From Lentisphaeria bacterium (GTDB lineage: Bacteria > Verrucomicrobiota > Lentisphaeria > Oligosphaerales > Oligosphaeraceae): a DNA stretch of 64,000 nt. Numbering within the stretch: position 1 is the first letter of the stretch; each line of letters begins with the position of its first letter. Where the stretch lies: positions 1-64,000 of the forward strand of contig JAKSPB010000016.1 of the NCBI GenBank assembly GCA_024405215.1, written 5' to 3'. Under the pieces are notes generated by a model. That model was not told the origin of the DNA. It made no database searches and saw only the letters and a list, made by a program, of their open reading frames with translations. A program made the position numbers and the translations under genes. Positions 50,175-58,638 of the stretch are shown here, piece by piece.

Positions 50175-52828
50175 CGACCATGAATCGGGTGATTGTGTTT
50201 TTCATGTGGCTGATCGTCTATGTCGCCGTACGCCTGCGCTATCGCCTCAAGGTCACAGGTCTTTCCGAGGTCCTGAAGCAATATGGCGAGAAGGGCGTTC
50301 TCTTTCTGCCGAACCATCCTGGCCTGATCGATCCCGTCATTCTGGCGAGCATCCTCTGGCCTCATTTCAAGCCCCAGGCGCTGGTCACGGAGAAGCAGGT
50401 GCGTACGACCATCCTGCGGAAAATCGGCTGGCGTTTCCGCATTCTGCCGCTGCCGGACATCGGCATTTCCGGCATGGCCGCCCATGACGCGGTCATCAAG
50501 CAGATCGGCTGCTGCATTGATGCGCTGCGCGCCGGCGACAACCTGCTTTTCTATCCTGCCGGGCGAATCTATCACTCCAAGATGGAGAAACTGCGCGGAA
50601 ACGGCGGAGTTTCCCGCATCCTCCAGGAATATCCCGAATGCAAGGTCGTTCTGGTGCGTACCACAGGACTCTGGGGAAGCGACTTCGGAAGGGCGAAGGG
50701 CTATCAGCTGAGCTTCGGCACCTGTTTGAAGCGGCATATCCTGCATGTGCTGCTGGGCGGAATCTTCTTCATGCCGCGCCGTCACGTCTCCGTGGAGTTC
50801 GTGACCCGTCCCGCCGACCTTCCTTCCGGGGAGGAGAAGGAGGTCCTGAACCGCTATCTGGAGAACTTCTATAACAAGGCCATGCGTCCCAACACCTACG
50901 TCCCCTATACTTGGTTCGAAGGCGGACGCACCTGCGAGGTGCCTGAAGCGGCCTCTTTCAATACCACGGAGGACACCTCCCAGGTTCCCGATGACGTCCG
51001 CACCAAGGTGAAGGACAAGCTGCGGGAAATGACCGGCAAGCGCATGATCAAGGACACGGACACCCTGGGAACCGATCTTGGATTGGATTCCCTGGTGCTG
51101 GTGGAATTGCAGCAGTGGCTTCAGAACGAGTTCGGGCACGAGGCCCCCAGCCCCGAGAAACTGCGCACAGTGGCCAGTCTGCTGATTGCCGCCATCGGGG
51201 AAATCGGCGGCGCAACGGAACTCCTTATGCCGGTTCCCGCGAACTGGTTCTACGAGGATGCGGCTCCGTTGAAGATTACTTGGTCGGAAAGCATTCCCAA
51301 GTCTTTCCTTATGAATGCGAAAAAAGATCCGAACCGTCCCGTCTGGGCGGACCAGGCCACGGGCGTCTTCACCAACCGGAAAATGGTTCTGGCGGTTCTG
51401 GCGCTGGTCCCGCAGCTGGAGAAGCTTCCCGGCGAGCGCATGGGCATTCTGATGCCGGCCTCGGTGGCGTCCACATTGATGTATCTGGCGGTTCAGTTCG
51501 CTGGGAAGGTTCCAGTAATGATCAACTGGACCGTGGGCAACCGCAATATGCGGCACTGCGTGGAGTCCGTCGGCGTGGACAAGATTCTGACGGCGCAGAT
51601 TGTCATCGACCGTCTGAAGGGCACAGGCGTGGATTTTACGGGCTTGGAGGAGCATTTCCTTACGGTGGAGAGCATCAAGGGTTCCTTGAAGCTCTTTGAC
51701 AAGCTCCTGGCGGCCTTCCGCAGCCGCTGCTGCTGGCGGAAGCTCTGGAAGGCGCGGATTCCCGAGCAGGCGGTGATCCTTTTCACTTCTGGGTCCGAGT
51801 CCCTGCCCAAGGCGGTTCCTCTGACGCACCGGAATGTCCTCTTCGACCTGGAGCACGCGGCTTCGGACATGGGGATCCAGAAGGATTACTGCCTGCTTGG
51901 GATGCTGCCGCCTTTCCATTCTTTCGGCGTGCTGCTGAACACCATGTTCACCTGCGCCTCGAATATCCGGGTGGTCTATCACGCCAATCCCACCGAAGGC
52001 GCCATGCTGGCCCGTCTCACGGCTGCCTACAAGGTGAATTTCTACTGCGGGACGCCGACTTTCATCGCCAATATCCTGCGCAACGGTGTCCAGGAGCAGC
52101 TGGAAACCTTGCGACTGGTGGTGACCGGCGCGGAGAAGTGCCCGGCTGCCACCATGGCGCTTCTAAAGGAGAAGACGCCCATGGCGCATCTTTACGAAGG
52201 CTATGGCATTACCGAGTGCGGTCCCGTGGTTTCCCTGAACAAGCCTGACCGCTATCGCGAAGGCACCATCGGAAAGGTCATCGACTGCTCCAAAGGCATC
52301 GTAGTGGACGAGGCGGGCAAGCGGAAGCTTCCGCCCAACACCACGGGCATGTTCCTGGTGCGTGGCGAGACGGTCTTCAGCGGCTACCTGGGCTATGATG
52401 GCCCGTCGCCTTTCGTGACGCTGGATGGCGAAGAGTGGTATCGGACTGGCGACTTGGTGAAGATGGACGAAGAGGGGTTCATTACTTTCCAAGGGCGCCT
52501 CAAGCGTTTCGTCAAGGTGGGAGGCGAGATGATTTCCCTGCCTGCGCTGGAGGAGATCCTCCTCAAGCACTACCAGAATCCCGATGTCAAGGGGCCGCCG
52601 CTGGCGGTGGAGGCATACGGTCCCGACGAGGCGCCCATCATCACGCTGGTGGCGACCATGCCGTTGGAGCGGGAGGCGGTCAACCAGACTCTGCGGAGCG
52701 AAGGCTTCTCCGCCATTCAGTCCATTCGCGAGGTTCGTCAGTGGGAGGCGATTCCGCTGCTGGGGACCGGCAAGACCGACTACCGTAACATCAAGGCGCG
52801 TCTGGCTGCGGAGGCTACGGCGGAATAG
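50171..52828 (+). CDS. Fusion of PlsC-type acyltransferase, acyl carrier protein and AMP-forming acyl-ACP/CoA ligase
   Basis: An 885-residue protein. Residues ~1-250 have a membrane-associated N-terminus and PlsC motif I NHPGLID (His ~49, H-x4-D). Next comes FYPAGRIYHSK (motif III-like). Residues ~275-350 are an ACP domain with GTDLGLDSLVLVEL, whose Ser307 is the phosphopantetheine site. Residues ~360-885 are an AMP-ligase: LFTSGSESLPKAVPLTHRN (P-loop, ~538), YEGYGITECGP, YRTGDLVKMDE and GKTDY near the end. The arrangement resembles Aas (acyltransferase/acyl-ACP synthetase) with an extra carrier domain inserted. It probably activates and transfers a fatty acid to lysophospholipid. It overlaps the preceding gene by 4 bases. 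Confidence 0.9.
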   Translation: MTTMNRVIVFFMWLIVYVAVRLRYRLKVTGLSEVLKQYGEKGVLFLPNHPGLIDPVILASILWPHFKPQALVTEKQVRTTILRKIGWRFRILPLPDIGISGMAAHDAVIKQIGCCIDALRAGDNLLFYPAGRIYHSKMEKLRGNGGVSRILQEYPECKVVLVRTTGLWGSDFGRAKGYQLSFGTCLKRHILHVLLGGIFFMPRRHVSVEFVTRPADLPSGEEKEVLNRYLENFYNKAMRPNTYVPYTWFEGGRTCEVPEAASFNTTEDTSQVPDDVRTKVKDKLREMTGKRMIKDTDTLGTDLGLDSLVLVELQQWLQNEFGHEAPSPEKLRTVASLLIAAIGEIGGATELLMPVPANWFYEDAAPLKITWSESIPKSFLMNAKKDPNRPVWADQATGVFTNRKMVLAVLALVPQLEKLPGERMGILMPASVASTLMYLAVQFAGKVPVMINWTVGNRNMRHCVESVGVDKILTAQIVIDRLKGTGVDFTGLEEHFLTVESIKGSLKLFDKLLAAFRSRCCWRKLWKARIPEQAVILFTSGSESLPKAVPLTHRNVLFDLEHAASDMGIQKDYCLLGMLPPFHSFGVLLNTMFTCASNIRVVYHANPTEGAMLARLTAAYKVNFYCGTPTFIANILRNGVQEQLETLRLVVTGAEKCPAATMALLKEKTPMAHLYEGYGITECGPVVSLNKPDRYREGTIGKVIDCSKGIVVDEAGKRKLPPNTTGMFLVRGETVFSGYLGYDGPSPFVTLDGEEWYRTGDLVKMDEEGFITFQGRLKRFVKVGGEMISLPALEEILLKHYQNPDVKGPPLAVEAYGPDEAPIITLVATMPLEREAVNQTLRSEGFSAIQSIREVRQWEAIPLLGTGKTDYRNIKARLAAEATAE

Positions 52829-52838
52829 GAGTCTTCGG

Positions 52839-53174
52839 ATGGCCATCAAGTTCATTCTCATCGCAGGGCTGCTGATTCTGACGCTGGTCTGCCTGGTGGT
52901 TCTCAAGAGCCGCCTGGCGACCAGGCTCTTCGTGGCGGCGCAGCTCCTCGTGGGCGTCGTGCTGGTGATTTTTCCCGAAGCCACGAACTGGATTGCCGCC
53001 AAAGTCGGCGTAGGGCGCGGCACGGACTTGCTTTTCTACCTGATGGTCCTGGTGGTCTACGCCGGCGCACTCATTGCGCTGGCGAAATTCCGTCGCCTGG
53101 AACGGCAGGTTACCGAATTGGCCCGGCAGGTCGCCCTGCGCAATCCCCAACAGGAACCGCCGGAAAATCCATGA
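52839..53174 (+). CDS. DUF2304-family membrane protein
   Basis: A 111-residue protein. Two or three TM helices (residues ~5-23, ~31-48 and ~66-84) are followed by a helical tail (RRLERQVTELARQVALRNP). LKSRLATRL and GVGRGTDLLFYLMVLVVYAGALIALAKFRRLE match the DUF2304 pattern. These small proteins commonly stand next to glycosyltransferases, as here (9 bases from a GT2 gene). They may help export or polyprenyl-linked sugar transfer, but no function is proven. The long open frame upstream belongs to a shadow of the fusion gene. Confidence 0.75.
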   Translation: MAIKFILIAGLLILTLVCLVVLKSRLATRLFVAAQLLVGVVLVIFPEATNWIAAKVGVGRGTDLLFYLMVLVVYAGALIALAKFRRLERQVTELARQVALRNPQQEPPENP

Positions 53175-53183
53175 TTCTTCACC

Positions 53184-53933
53184 ATGCCGGACGTGACGCT
53201 CATCACCATCTGCTGGAATGCGGCGGCGACGCTTTCGCGCACGCTGGATTCCGTTCTGGCGCAAAGGAAGCTGCCGTTGGAATACCGTTTTGTTGACGGC
53301 GGTTCCACGGACGGCACGCTGGCGCTTCTGGAGGAATATCGCCCGCGTTTTGAGGAGCGCGGCGTGAGGTTCTACGTTGAAGCCCAGCGCCGGAAGCCCG
53401 GCGAAGCCGGCATCCCCAATGCCTGGAACCAGGCCATCGTCCAGGCGACGGGTGACGTCGTTGGCCTGCTGAATGCGGATGATTGGTACGACCCGGAGGT
53501 GCTTTCTGCCGTCTGCGACGCCTTCTTGGCGGATTCTGTCGCCGGCGCGGTTTCCATGCCGGTTCAGATGCGCCACGAGGATCCCCGGAAGGAGTGGCTT
53601 TTTACGCCTCAGTCGCCGAAGGCGCTGCCTTGGAAGATGACGGTCCCCCATCCCGGGACCTTCTTCCGGAAGAGTGTCTATGACCAGGTTGGGCTCTACG
53701 ACACCCGCTATCGCATTTCCGCGGATTACGATTTCGTCTGGCGTTGCAGCAAGGCCGGCGTGCGCTGGCTTTGCCTGGAGCAGCCTCGTGTGTACATGCA
53801 GCTGGGCGGACTGGCCAATGCCAGCCGCAGTCTGGCGCGTCGCGAGACCTACCGTATCGCCCGTGAGAATGGTTCCTTCTGGGATTGCCGTCCGGCTCTG
53901 GCCTGGCTGCTTCGGACTTTGCTGAATCGATGA
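53184..53933 (+). CDS. Family 2 glycosyltransferase
   Basis: A 249-residue protein with GT-A fold. VTLITICWNAAATLSRTLDSVLAQ is the N-terminal Rossmann part. YRFVDGGSTDGTL binds nucleotide. GLLNADDWYDPEVL is the DxD-like metal site. HPGTFFRKSVYDQVGLYD contains a conserved acceptor region, and RISADYDFVWRCSKAG holds the catalytic-type Asp. The sugar donor is unknown. There is no TM segment, so it is cytoplasmic or peripheral. It forms a block with the DUF2304 gene. Confidence 0.88.
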   Translation: MPDVTLITICWNAAATLSRTLDSVLAQRKLPLEYRFVDGGSTDGTLALLEEYRPRFEERGVRFYVEAQRRKPGEAGIPNAWNQAIVQATGDVVGLLNADDWYDPEVLSAVCDAFLADSVAGAVSMPVQMRHEDPRKEWLFTPQSPKALPWKMTVPHPGTFFRKSVYDQVGLYDTRYRISADYDFVWRCSKAGVRWLCLEQPRVYMQLGGLANASRSLARRETYRIARENGSFWDCRPALAWLLRTLLNR

Positions 53934-54016
53934 TGGCGATTGCCGAAAATTTCCTTGTTTTTTCCCGCTGGTTCCCTCCTGGAATCAGCTGATGTTCCAC
54001 CCCATAATGTACAGAC

Positions 54017-55057
54017 ATGTCAAATGATGTAGATCGACGATGGATGCAGGAGGCCCTGCAGGAAGCGGAGAAAGGCTGGGGAATCTGCTCCCCGAATCCG
54101 ATGGTTGGCGCAGTGATTGCCCGGGGAGAGACGGAACTCTCCCGCGGATTTCACGAGAAGGCCGGAGAGGCCCACGCGGAAATCCGAGCCATGGAGGCGC
54201 TTCCACCAGGCACGGACCTCACGGGCGCCACGCTCTACGTCACGCTGGAACCCTGCACGACTACGGGACATACGCCGCCCTGCTGTGATGCCATCATTCG
54301 GTCTGGTATCAAACGCGTGGTCATCGGCTGCCTGGATGAGAATCCCGCCCACGCCGGCGCTGCCATCGAGCGTCTTCAGGCCGCGGGCATCGAGGTGGAA
54401 ACGGGGGTTCTCCAGGAGGAATGCCATCGTCTCAACGAGCATTTCTTCTGGTGGATCAAGCGGAAGCGTCCCTGGGTCATTCTGAAGCTGGGGCTCTCTG
54501 TGGATGGAAAGATCGCCTTGCCGGATGGCTCATCCCACTGGGTGACCGGCGAAGCTGCACGGAAGCGCGCCCATCGTCTGCGTCAGCTCTGCGGCATGAT
54601 CATGGTAGGCGGCCAGACCGCGCGGCGGGACAACCCGCAGCTGACGGTCAGGGATCCCGAAGGCTGGGAAAAGCAGCCCATTCCCGTGGTCTGGACAAGC
54701 CAGCCGCTGCCGAGCGACCTGCATCTGACCATGGCCACCGACCGGCCGCTGGTGGAGACGCAGCCTTCCACTCCCGAAGCCTGGGATACTTTCCTCTCCA
54801 TCTGGGGAGCGGAGGACATTTCGGTCCTGCTTATCGAGGGCGGTGGCGAGCTGGCGGCAAATGCGCTTTCCTGCGGCATCGTCAACCAGATCCAGTTCTT
54901 CCTGGCGCCGAAGATCATCGGCGGACGGGACTCCGTGCCGGCTGTCGGCGGCGTCGCGCCGCTTAAGCTGGACGAGTCCATTCATCTCTCCCATCCCCGT
55001 CTGGAGTTCGTGGGCGAGGATCTTCTCTACATCGCCTATCCCGATAACTGCAAGTAG
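54017..55057 (+). CDS. ribD: Bifunctional riboflavin deaminase/reductase RibD
   Basis: A 346-residue protein of standard length. The deaminase domain carries CSPNPMVGAVIA, HAEIRAMEA (zinc His/Glu, ~53) and TLEPCTTTGHTPPCCDAII (zinc cysteines, ~80-91). The reductase domain (~150-346) has PWVILKLGLSVDGKIAL, VGGQTARRDNPQLTVR and LLIEGGGELAANAL, all typical. It makes 5-amino-6-ribitylaminouracil phosphate from the GTP-derived pyrimidine. The gene is preceded by CATAATGTACAGAC, so the transcript may be almost leaderless, and no FMN riboswitch fits in the 83-base gap. ribE follows after 6 bases. Confidence 0.95.
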   Translation: MSNDVDRRWMQEALQEAEKGWGICSPNPMVGAVIARGETELSRGFHEKAGEAHAEIRAMEALPPGTDLTGATLYVTLEPCTTTGHTPPCCDAIIRSGIKRVVIGCLDENPAHAGAAIERLQAAGIEVETGVLQEECHRLNEHFFWWIKRKRPWVILKLGLSVDGKIALPDGSSHWVTGEAARKRAHRLRQLCGMIMVGGQTARRDNPQLTVRDPEGWEKQPIPVVWTSQPLPSDLHLTMATDRPLVETQPSTPEAWDTFLSIWGAEDISVLLIEGGGELAANALSCGIVNQIQFFLAPKIIGGRDSVPAVGGVAPLKLDESIHLSHPRLEFVGEDLLYIAYPDNCK

Positions 55058-55063
55058 TTTCTC

Positions 55064-55696
55064 ATGTTCACGGGAATCATCCAATCTGTCGGCGTGGTCC
55101 GGTCGTTTTTGCGTCAGAACGGCGGGGCGCGCCTGGTGGTCGATACCGGACTGCCTGCGGAAATCCTCCGTTTGGGGGACAGCATTGCCGTGGACGGGTG
55201 CTGCCAGACCATTGCGGCCATGGATGGCGCGGTTTGTTCCTTCGATTGTCTGGAGGAAACGCTTTCCCGTACCATTTTCGGGAGTTATCGTACGGGATGT
55301 GCCGTGAACATCGAACCTGCGCTGGCGGTGGGCGACCGTCTGGGCGGCCACATTGTCCAGGGACATGTGGATGCAGCCATGGAGGTTCTGGCCTGCCAGC
55401 GCCGGGGCAGCGACCGTGCGCTGGTCATCCGTCGTCCTCCCCGGGAGCGTTTTCCGTTGGTGGAGAAGGGCTCCGTCGCCATCAGCGGCGTCTCCTTGAC
55501 AGTGGCGGAGGTGACGGAAAGTTCCTTCATGGTCTGCATCATCCCCCATACCTGGGAGGCCACTGCGCTTCGCCTTCTGAAGCCTGGCGACAAGGTGAAT
55601 CTGGAGGCCGATCTGGTGGGAAAGTACATCGCGGAACTCTGCGGCGCCGGCCGTTCCGCCGTCACCATGGAAAGCCTCCGCAATGCGGGATTCTGA
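55064..55696 (+). CDS. ribE: Riboflavin synthase alpha chain
   Basis: A 210-residue protein. MFTGIIQSVGVV is the invariant start. The two Greek-key repeats carry GDSIAVDGCCQTI in the first and GSVAISGVSLTVAEV in the second. GHIVQGHVDA is the inter-domain signature and CIIPHTWEATAL the C-terminal one. The trimeric enzyme dismutates lumazine to riboflavin. Length and all motifs are standard. It completes a short rib operon with ribD; ribBA and ribH are not in the window. Confidence 0.95.
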   Translation: MFTGIIQSVGVVRSFLRQNGGARLVVDTGLPAEILRLGDSIAVDGCCQTIAAMDGAVCSFDCLEETLSRTIFGSYRTGCAVNIEPALAVGDRLGGHIVQGHVDAAMEVLACQRRGSDRALVIRRPPRERFPLVEKGSVAISGVSLTVAEVTESSFMVCIIPHTWEATALRLLKPGDKVNLEADLVGKYIAELCGAGRSAVTMESLRNAGF

Positions 55697-55739
55697 GTCT
55701 GGTTTTCCGCTTCTTTCCTGAATTTCTGAGCTGATTTTC

Positions 55740-56771
55740 GTGAACGCTCTTCTGCACATCCTTGGACATCCGGATTTCCCCCTTGGCGTGGCTGGACATC
55801 CGGAGGATTCCCAGCTCTTCAACTGCTGGAATTTCTGCCAGGTGGCGGAAGCGCTGGAAATTCCGTACATCTACTACGGCGTCACGGGGTCGCGGTGCCC
55901 CGAAGGACATTGTGGCACGGTGGCGGAACTGGGCGAATCTCCGGAACGCTGGGCTTTTCGCAGCGCCTGGCACCGGGAATACAACCTACGGCTGGATGCT
56001 GCGCTGAAAAAACACCTGCTGGATGACGGAACCCCCGAGTGGGTGGCCTCCATCTACGGGGTCGCGCAATGCGATGTCTCCGCCGTGCCGACGGATATCC
56101 CCATCTTTGAGCCCATGCTGGGCTACGGGACGTGCTGGACACACTACCGCGTTTTCCCCTCATACGCGCAACAGCAGGTCATCTACACGCGCCAGGCGGA
56201 GACGCGCAAGGACCGGTATTTCGATACCGTAATCCCGCATTTTCTGAATCCGGCGGACTATCCCATGGCGACGACTCATGGCGACTACCTGGTCTATCTG
56301 GGGCGCGCTGCCGAGGACAAAGGCGTTGCGCTGGCGCGGGAGACCGCATCGTCGCTGGGGCTGGAGTTCCGGGAGGTTCATCGCGGTTGCGCCGGCGAGG
56401 AGAAGGCGCGGTTGCTGGGCGAAGCACGGGCGGTGCTGATGCCGACGCTCTACCTGGAGCCCTTCGGCTACGTGGCCATCGAGGCCATGATGTGCGGAAC
56501 GCCGGTCATCACCACCGACTGGGGCGCTTTCCCGGAGATTGTCCGCGAAGGCATAGACGGCTTCCGGTGCCGCACGGCTGCGGAGTTCGCCGATGCCGTG
56601 CGACGTGCGCCTTCCCTGGAGCGCTCCGTCATCCGGCAGGGTGCGCTGGAGCGCTACACGGTTTCCGCCGTGTCGTCGACATACGGGCGATACTTGGATT
56701 TCATCTGGAATACTCATCGTTACGGGGGCTATTATGCCCCTGAAGCAACAAGAAAGGAAAAAACATGCTGA
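55740..56771 (+). CDS. Group 1 (GT4-like) glycosyltransferase
   Basis: A 343-residue protein, with the GTG at 55740 as the most plausible start and a weak ribosome site. The N-terminal Rossmann half is atypical (LHILGHPDFPLGV and several His/Cys-rich segments such as SRCPEGHCG). The C-terminal half has YLVYLGRAAEDKGVALA and LYLEPFGYVAIEAMMCGTPVITTDWGAFPEIV, the E-x7-E signature of GT4 donors. Substrates are unknown. It follows ribE by 43 bases and overlaps the next small gene by 7. Confidence 0.82.
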   Translation: MNALLHILGHPDFPLGVAGHPEDSQLFNCWNFCQVAEALEIPYIYYGVTGSRCPEGHCGTVAELGESPERWAFRSAWHREYNLRLDAALKKHLLDDGTPEWVASIYGVAQCDVSAVPTDIPIFEPMLGYGTCWTHYRVFPSYAQQQVIYTRQAETRKDRYFDTVIPHFLNPADYPMATTHGDYLVYLGRAAEDKGVALARETASSLGLEFREVHRGCAGEEKARLLGEARAVLMPTLYLEPFGYVAIEAMMCGTPVITTDWGAFPEIVREGIDGFRCRTAAEFADAVRRAPSLERSVIRQGALERYTVSAVSSTYGRYLDFIWNTHRYGGYYAPEATRKEKTC

Positions 56772-57073
56772 ACATCATTCCTGATCTGGAGCAGTTCTCC
56801 CTGGGTGAACCGGGAGGTCCTGTGAGCATCTATGCGGCGCCGAAGGCCGCCGCCAAGAAAACCGCGAAGTGCGCCTGTGCGCCGAAGGCCGTTGCACGGA
56901 AGAAGTGCTGCGTTGCCAAGAAAGGCGCTGAAAAAAAATCCGACAGCGGGAAATGGGAATTGCCTTCCCTGGCGGCAGGTCCCTCCGGTCCCATGGGCGG
57001 CGGCTTCGCCGACGGCCCTTCCGGCCCCATGATGGGCGGCTTTGCCGACGGCCCTTCCGGTCCCATGCTGTAA
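56765..57073 (+). CDS. Small repetitive protein with GPSGPM/GGFAD repeats
   Basis: A 102-residue protein with a GGAAA-type site before the ATG at 56765; it overlaps the glycosyltransferase by 7 bases. The N-terminal ~20 residues are ordinary. A Lys/Ala/Cys-rich middle (AAAKKTAKCACAPKAVARKKCC) has five cysteines. The C-terminus is made of three near-identical units around ADGPSGPMMGGF, encoded by matching ~36-base DNA repeats. No signal peptide or TM is seen. It may be a structural or metal-binding protein; I recognise no family. Coding is supported by the ribosome site and its fit between genes. Confidence 0.5.
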   Translation: MLNIIPDLEQFSLGEPGGPVSIYAAPKAAAKKTAKCACAPKAVARKKCCVAKKGAEKKSDSGKWELPSLAAGPSGPMGGGFADGPSGPMMGGFADGPSGPML

Positions 57074-57101
57074 CCCGTTTCCTACGAACACAGGAGAGAT
57101 A

Positions 57102-58094
57102 ATGAAATACGTTTTGGGAATTGACATCGGCGGTACCAAGATCGCTGTTTGCGTTGCCAACGAGAATGGTGAAATCCTGGCCAGCGGGCGTTTCCCGTCC
57201 ACCAAGACTTACGCCGAGGCGCTGGCAAAGATTCCTGCCCTGGCCCAGGAGCTCCTGGCAAGCAAGGGGATGGCGATGAAGGATGTGTCCGCCTGCGGAA
57301 TTTCCGCGCCCGGACCGCTGGATGTTCCTAACGGAATGCTCCTCCGCTCCCCGAACATGTCCTGGGGAGACCAGCTGCCCATCCAGAAGGATCTGACGGA
57401 AGCGCTGGGCGTTTCCGCCATCCTGGAGAATGACGCCAACGCCGGGGCGCTGGCCGAATGGTTCTTCGGTTGCGGAAAGGGCAAGAAGGACTTGATCTAT
57501 CTGACCATGTCCACTGGCGTGGGCGGCGGCGTGGTGGCCGGCGGCCATCTGATCCAGGGGTGCGCGGGAAATGCCGGTGAACTGGGGCATATCGTCCTGG
57601 ACATCAACGGCTATCCGTGCAACTGCGGTCTGCGCGGATGCTTTGAGGCATACACGGGCGGCCGTGCCATCCAGCAGCGGATGCAGGCGGCGCTGAAAGA
57701 CCATCCCGAACACGCATTCTTCCGTCTGGAGTGCGTGGACGGCAAGGTGGAGAATCTGGATTTCCGGGCGCTTCTGGAAGGTGTCCGCGCCAAGATTCCC
57801 CTGGCGCTGGAGTGGTGGGACGAGTACTGCTTGCGCATGGCGCAGGGCCTGGCCGCCATCGTCACCTCCTTCAATCCGGAAATCGTGGTTCTGGGAACTA
57901 CCGCCTATCATGCCGGGTCGCTTCTGATGGATCCACTGATGAAACTTCTTCCGCGTTTCCTGTGGAAGGAGTTCTACAATACCGTGACCATCCGCACCAG
58001 TGCGCTGGGACTGCGCATCGGCGAGCTGGCCGGTGTCTCCGTGGCCTTCAATTCCCTTTACGAGAAGGGCCTCTGGAAACCTGCCGAAGCATAG
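57102..58094 (+). CDS. ROK-family sugar kinase (glucokinase-like)
   Basis: A 330-residue protein. The start at 57102 has AGGAGA 5 bases before it; the frame upstream overlaps the repetitive gene. LGIDIGGTKIAVCVA is the ATP phosphate loop. SAPGPLDVPNG and ENDANAGALAEWFFG give the sugar site with the catalytic Asp in NDANA. GVGGGVVAGGHLIQG and CNCGLRGCFEAYTGG complete the ROK signature with the zinc cysteines. It phosphorylates a hexose, probably glucose; substrate is not fixed by these motifs. It ends with its own terminator. Confidence 0.9.
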   Translation: MKYVLGIDIGGTKIAVCVANENGEILASGRFPSTKTYAEALAKIPALAQELLASKGMAMKDVSACGISAPGPLDVPNGMLLRSPNMSWGDQLPIQKDLTEALGVSAILENDANAGALAEWFFGCGKGKKDLIYLTMSTGVGGGVVAGGHLIQGCAGNAGELGHIVLDINGYPCNCGLRGCFEAYTGGRAIQQRMQAALKDHPEHAFFRLECVDGKVENLDFRALLEGVRAKIPLALEWWDEYCLRMAQGLAAIVTSFNPEIVVLGTTAYHAGSLLMDPLMKLLPRFLWKEFYNTVTIRTSALGLRIGELAGVSVAFNSLYEKGLWKPAEA

Positions 58095-58105
58095 CGGATA
58101 CGCAT

Positions 58106-58138
58106 TTGGCCGAGGAAAATCCCTCGGCCAAGTCGTTT
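58106..58138 (+). terminator. Rho-independent terminator after the ROK kinase gene
   Basis: TTGGCCGAGG-AAAATC-CCTCGGCCAA is a perfect 10-bp stem, followed by GTCGTTTT. Confidence 0.8.
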
Positions 58139-58237
58139 TATGCTAGTGCTTTTTAGTTGAAATTATCGCAATGTGAATTAAATTGTGGAATTTGCGCATA
58201 TTTGATTCACACCTCATTCTTTTTCGGAGATAGTACT

Positions 58238-58600
58238 TTGACTTCGTTCCTTACCAATCTTGTCGCCTTCGCCCAGGAGGCCGCACCCGCCGCCGCACCC
58301 GCCGCCCGTCCCCAGGGTGGTGGCCTTGGCAGCCTGTGGATTTTCATTCCAATCTTCGGTCTGATGTATTTCCTCATGATCCGTCCTCAGCAGAAGAAGC
58401 AGAAGCAGATCCAGGAGATGCTTCGCCAATTGAAGGTTGGCGACAAGGTCATGTTGAACAGCGGTGCTCTTGGTACAGTGGTCAAGGTTTCCGAGAAGAC
58501 GGTCCGTATCGCCTTCTGTGACAGCCATCAGGCGGATTTCGTCCGGGCGGCCGTGGCCGAGATTCTTCCCGAGTTCCCCTCTGAAGAGGAGAAGAAGTAG
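58238..58600 (+). CDS. yajC: Preprotein translocase subunit YajC
   Basis: A 120-residue protein from a TTG start at 58238 (CGGAGA ~8 bases before); no suitable ATG exists nearby. A short Ala/Pro-rich N-terminus leads to one TM helix (~31-50) and then YFLMIRPQQKKQKQIQEMLRQLKVGDKVMLNSGALGTVVKV, the classical YajC block. It assists SecDF in protein export at the inner membrane. The secDF gene follows after 38 bases, the usual arrangement. Confidence 0.92.
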   Translation: MTSFLTNLVAFAQEAAPAAAPAARPQGGGLGSLWIFIPIFGLMYFLMIRPQQKKQKQIQEMLRQLKVGDKVMLNSGALGTVVKVSEKTVRIAFCDSHQADFVRAAVAEILPEFPSEEEKK

Positions 58601-58638
58601 ATTTTTAATAGAACGTATTCCTATCCATCCCCCGAATC

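Noticed and set aside
53934-54016. FMN riboswitch ahead of ribD
   Set aside because: The gap is only 83 bases, too short for an RFN element, and lacks its conserved segments.
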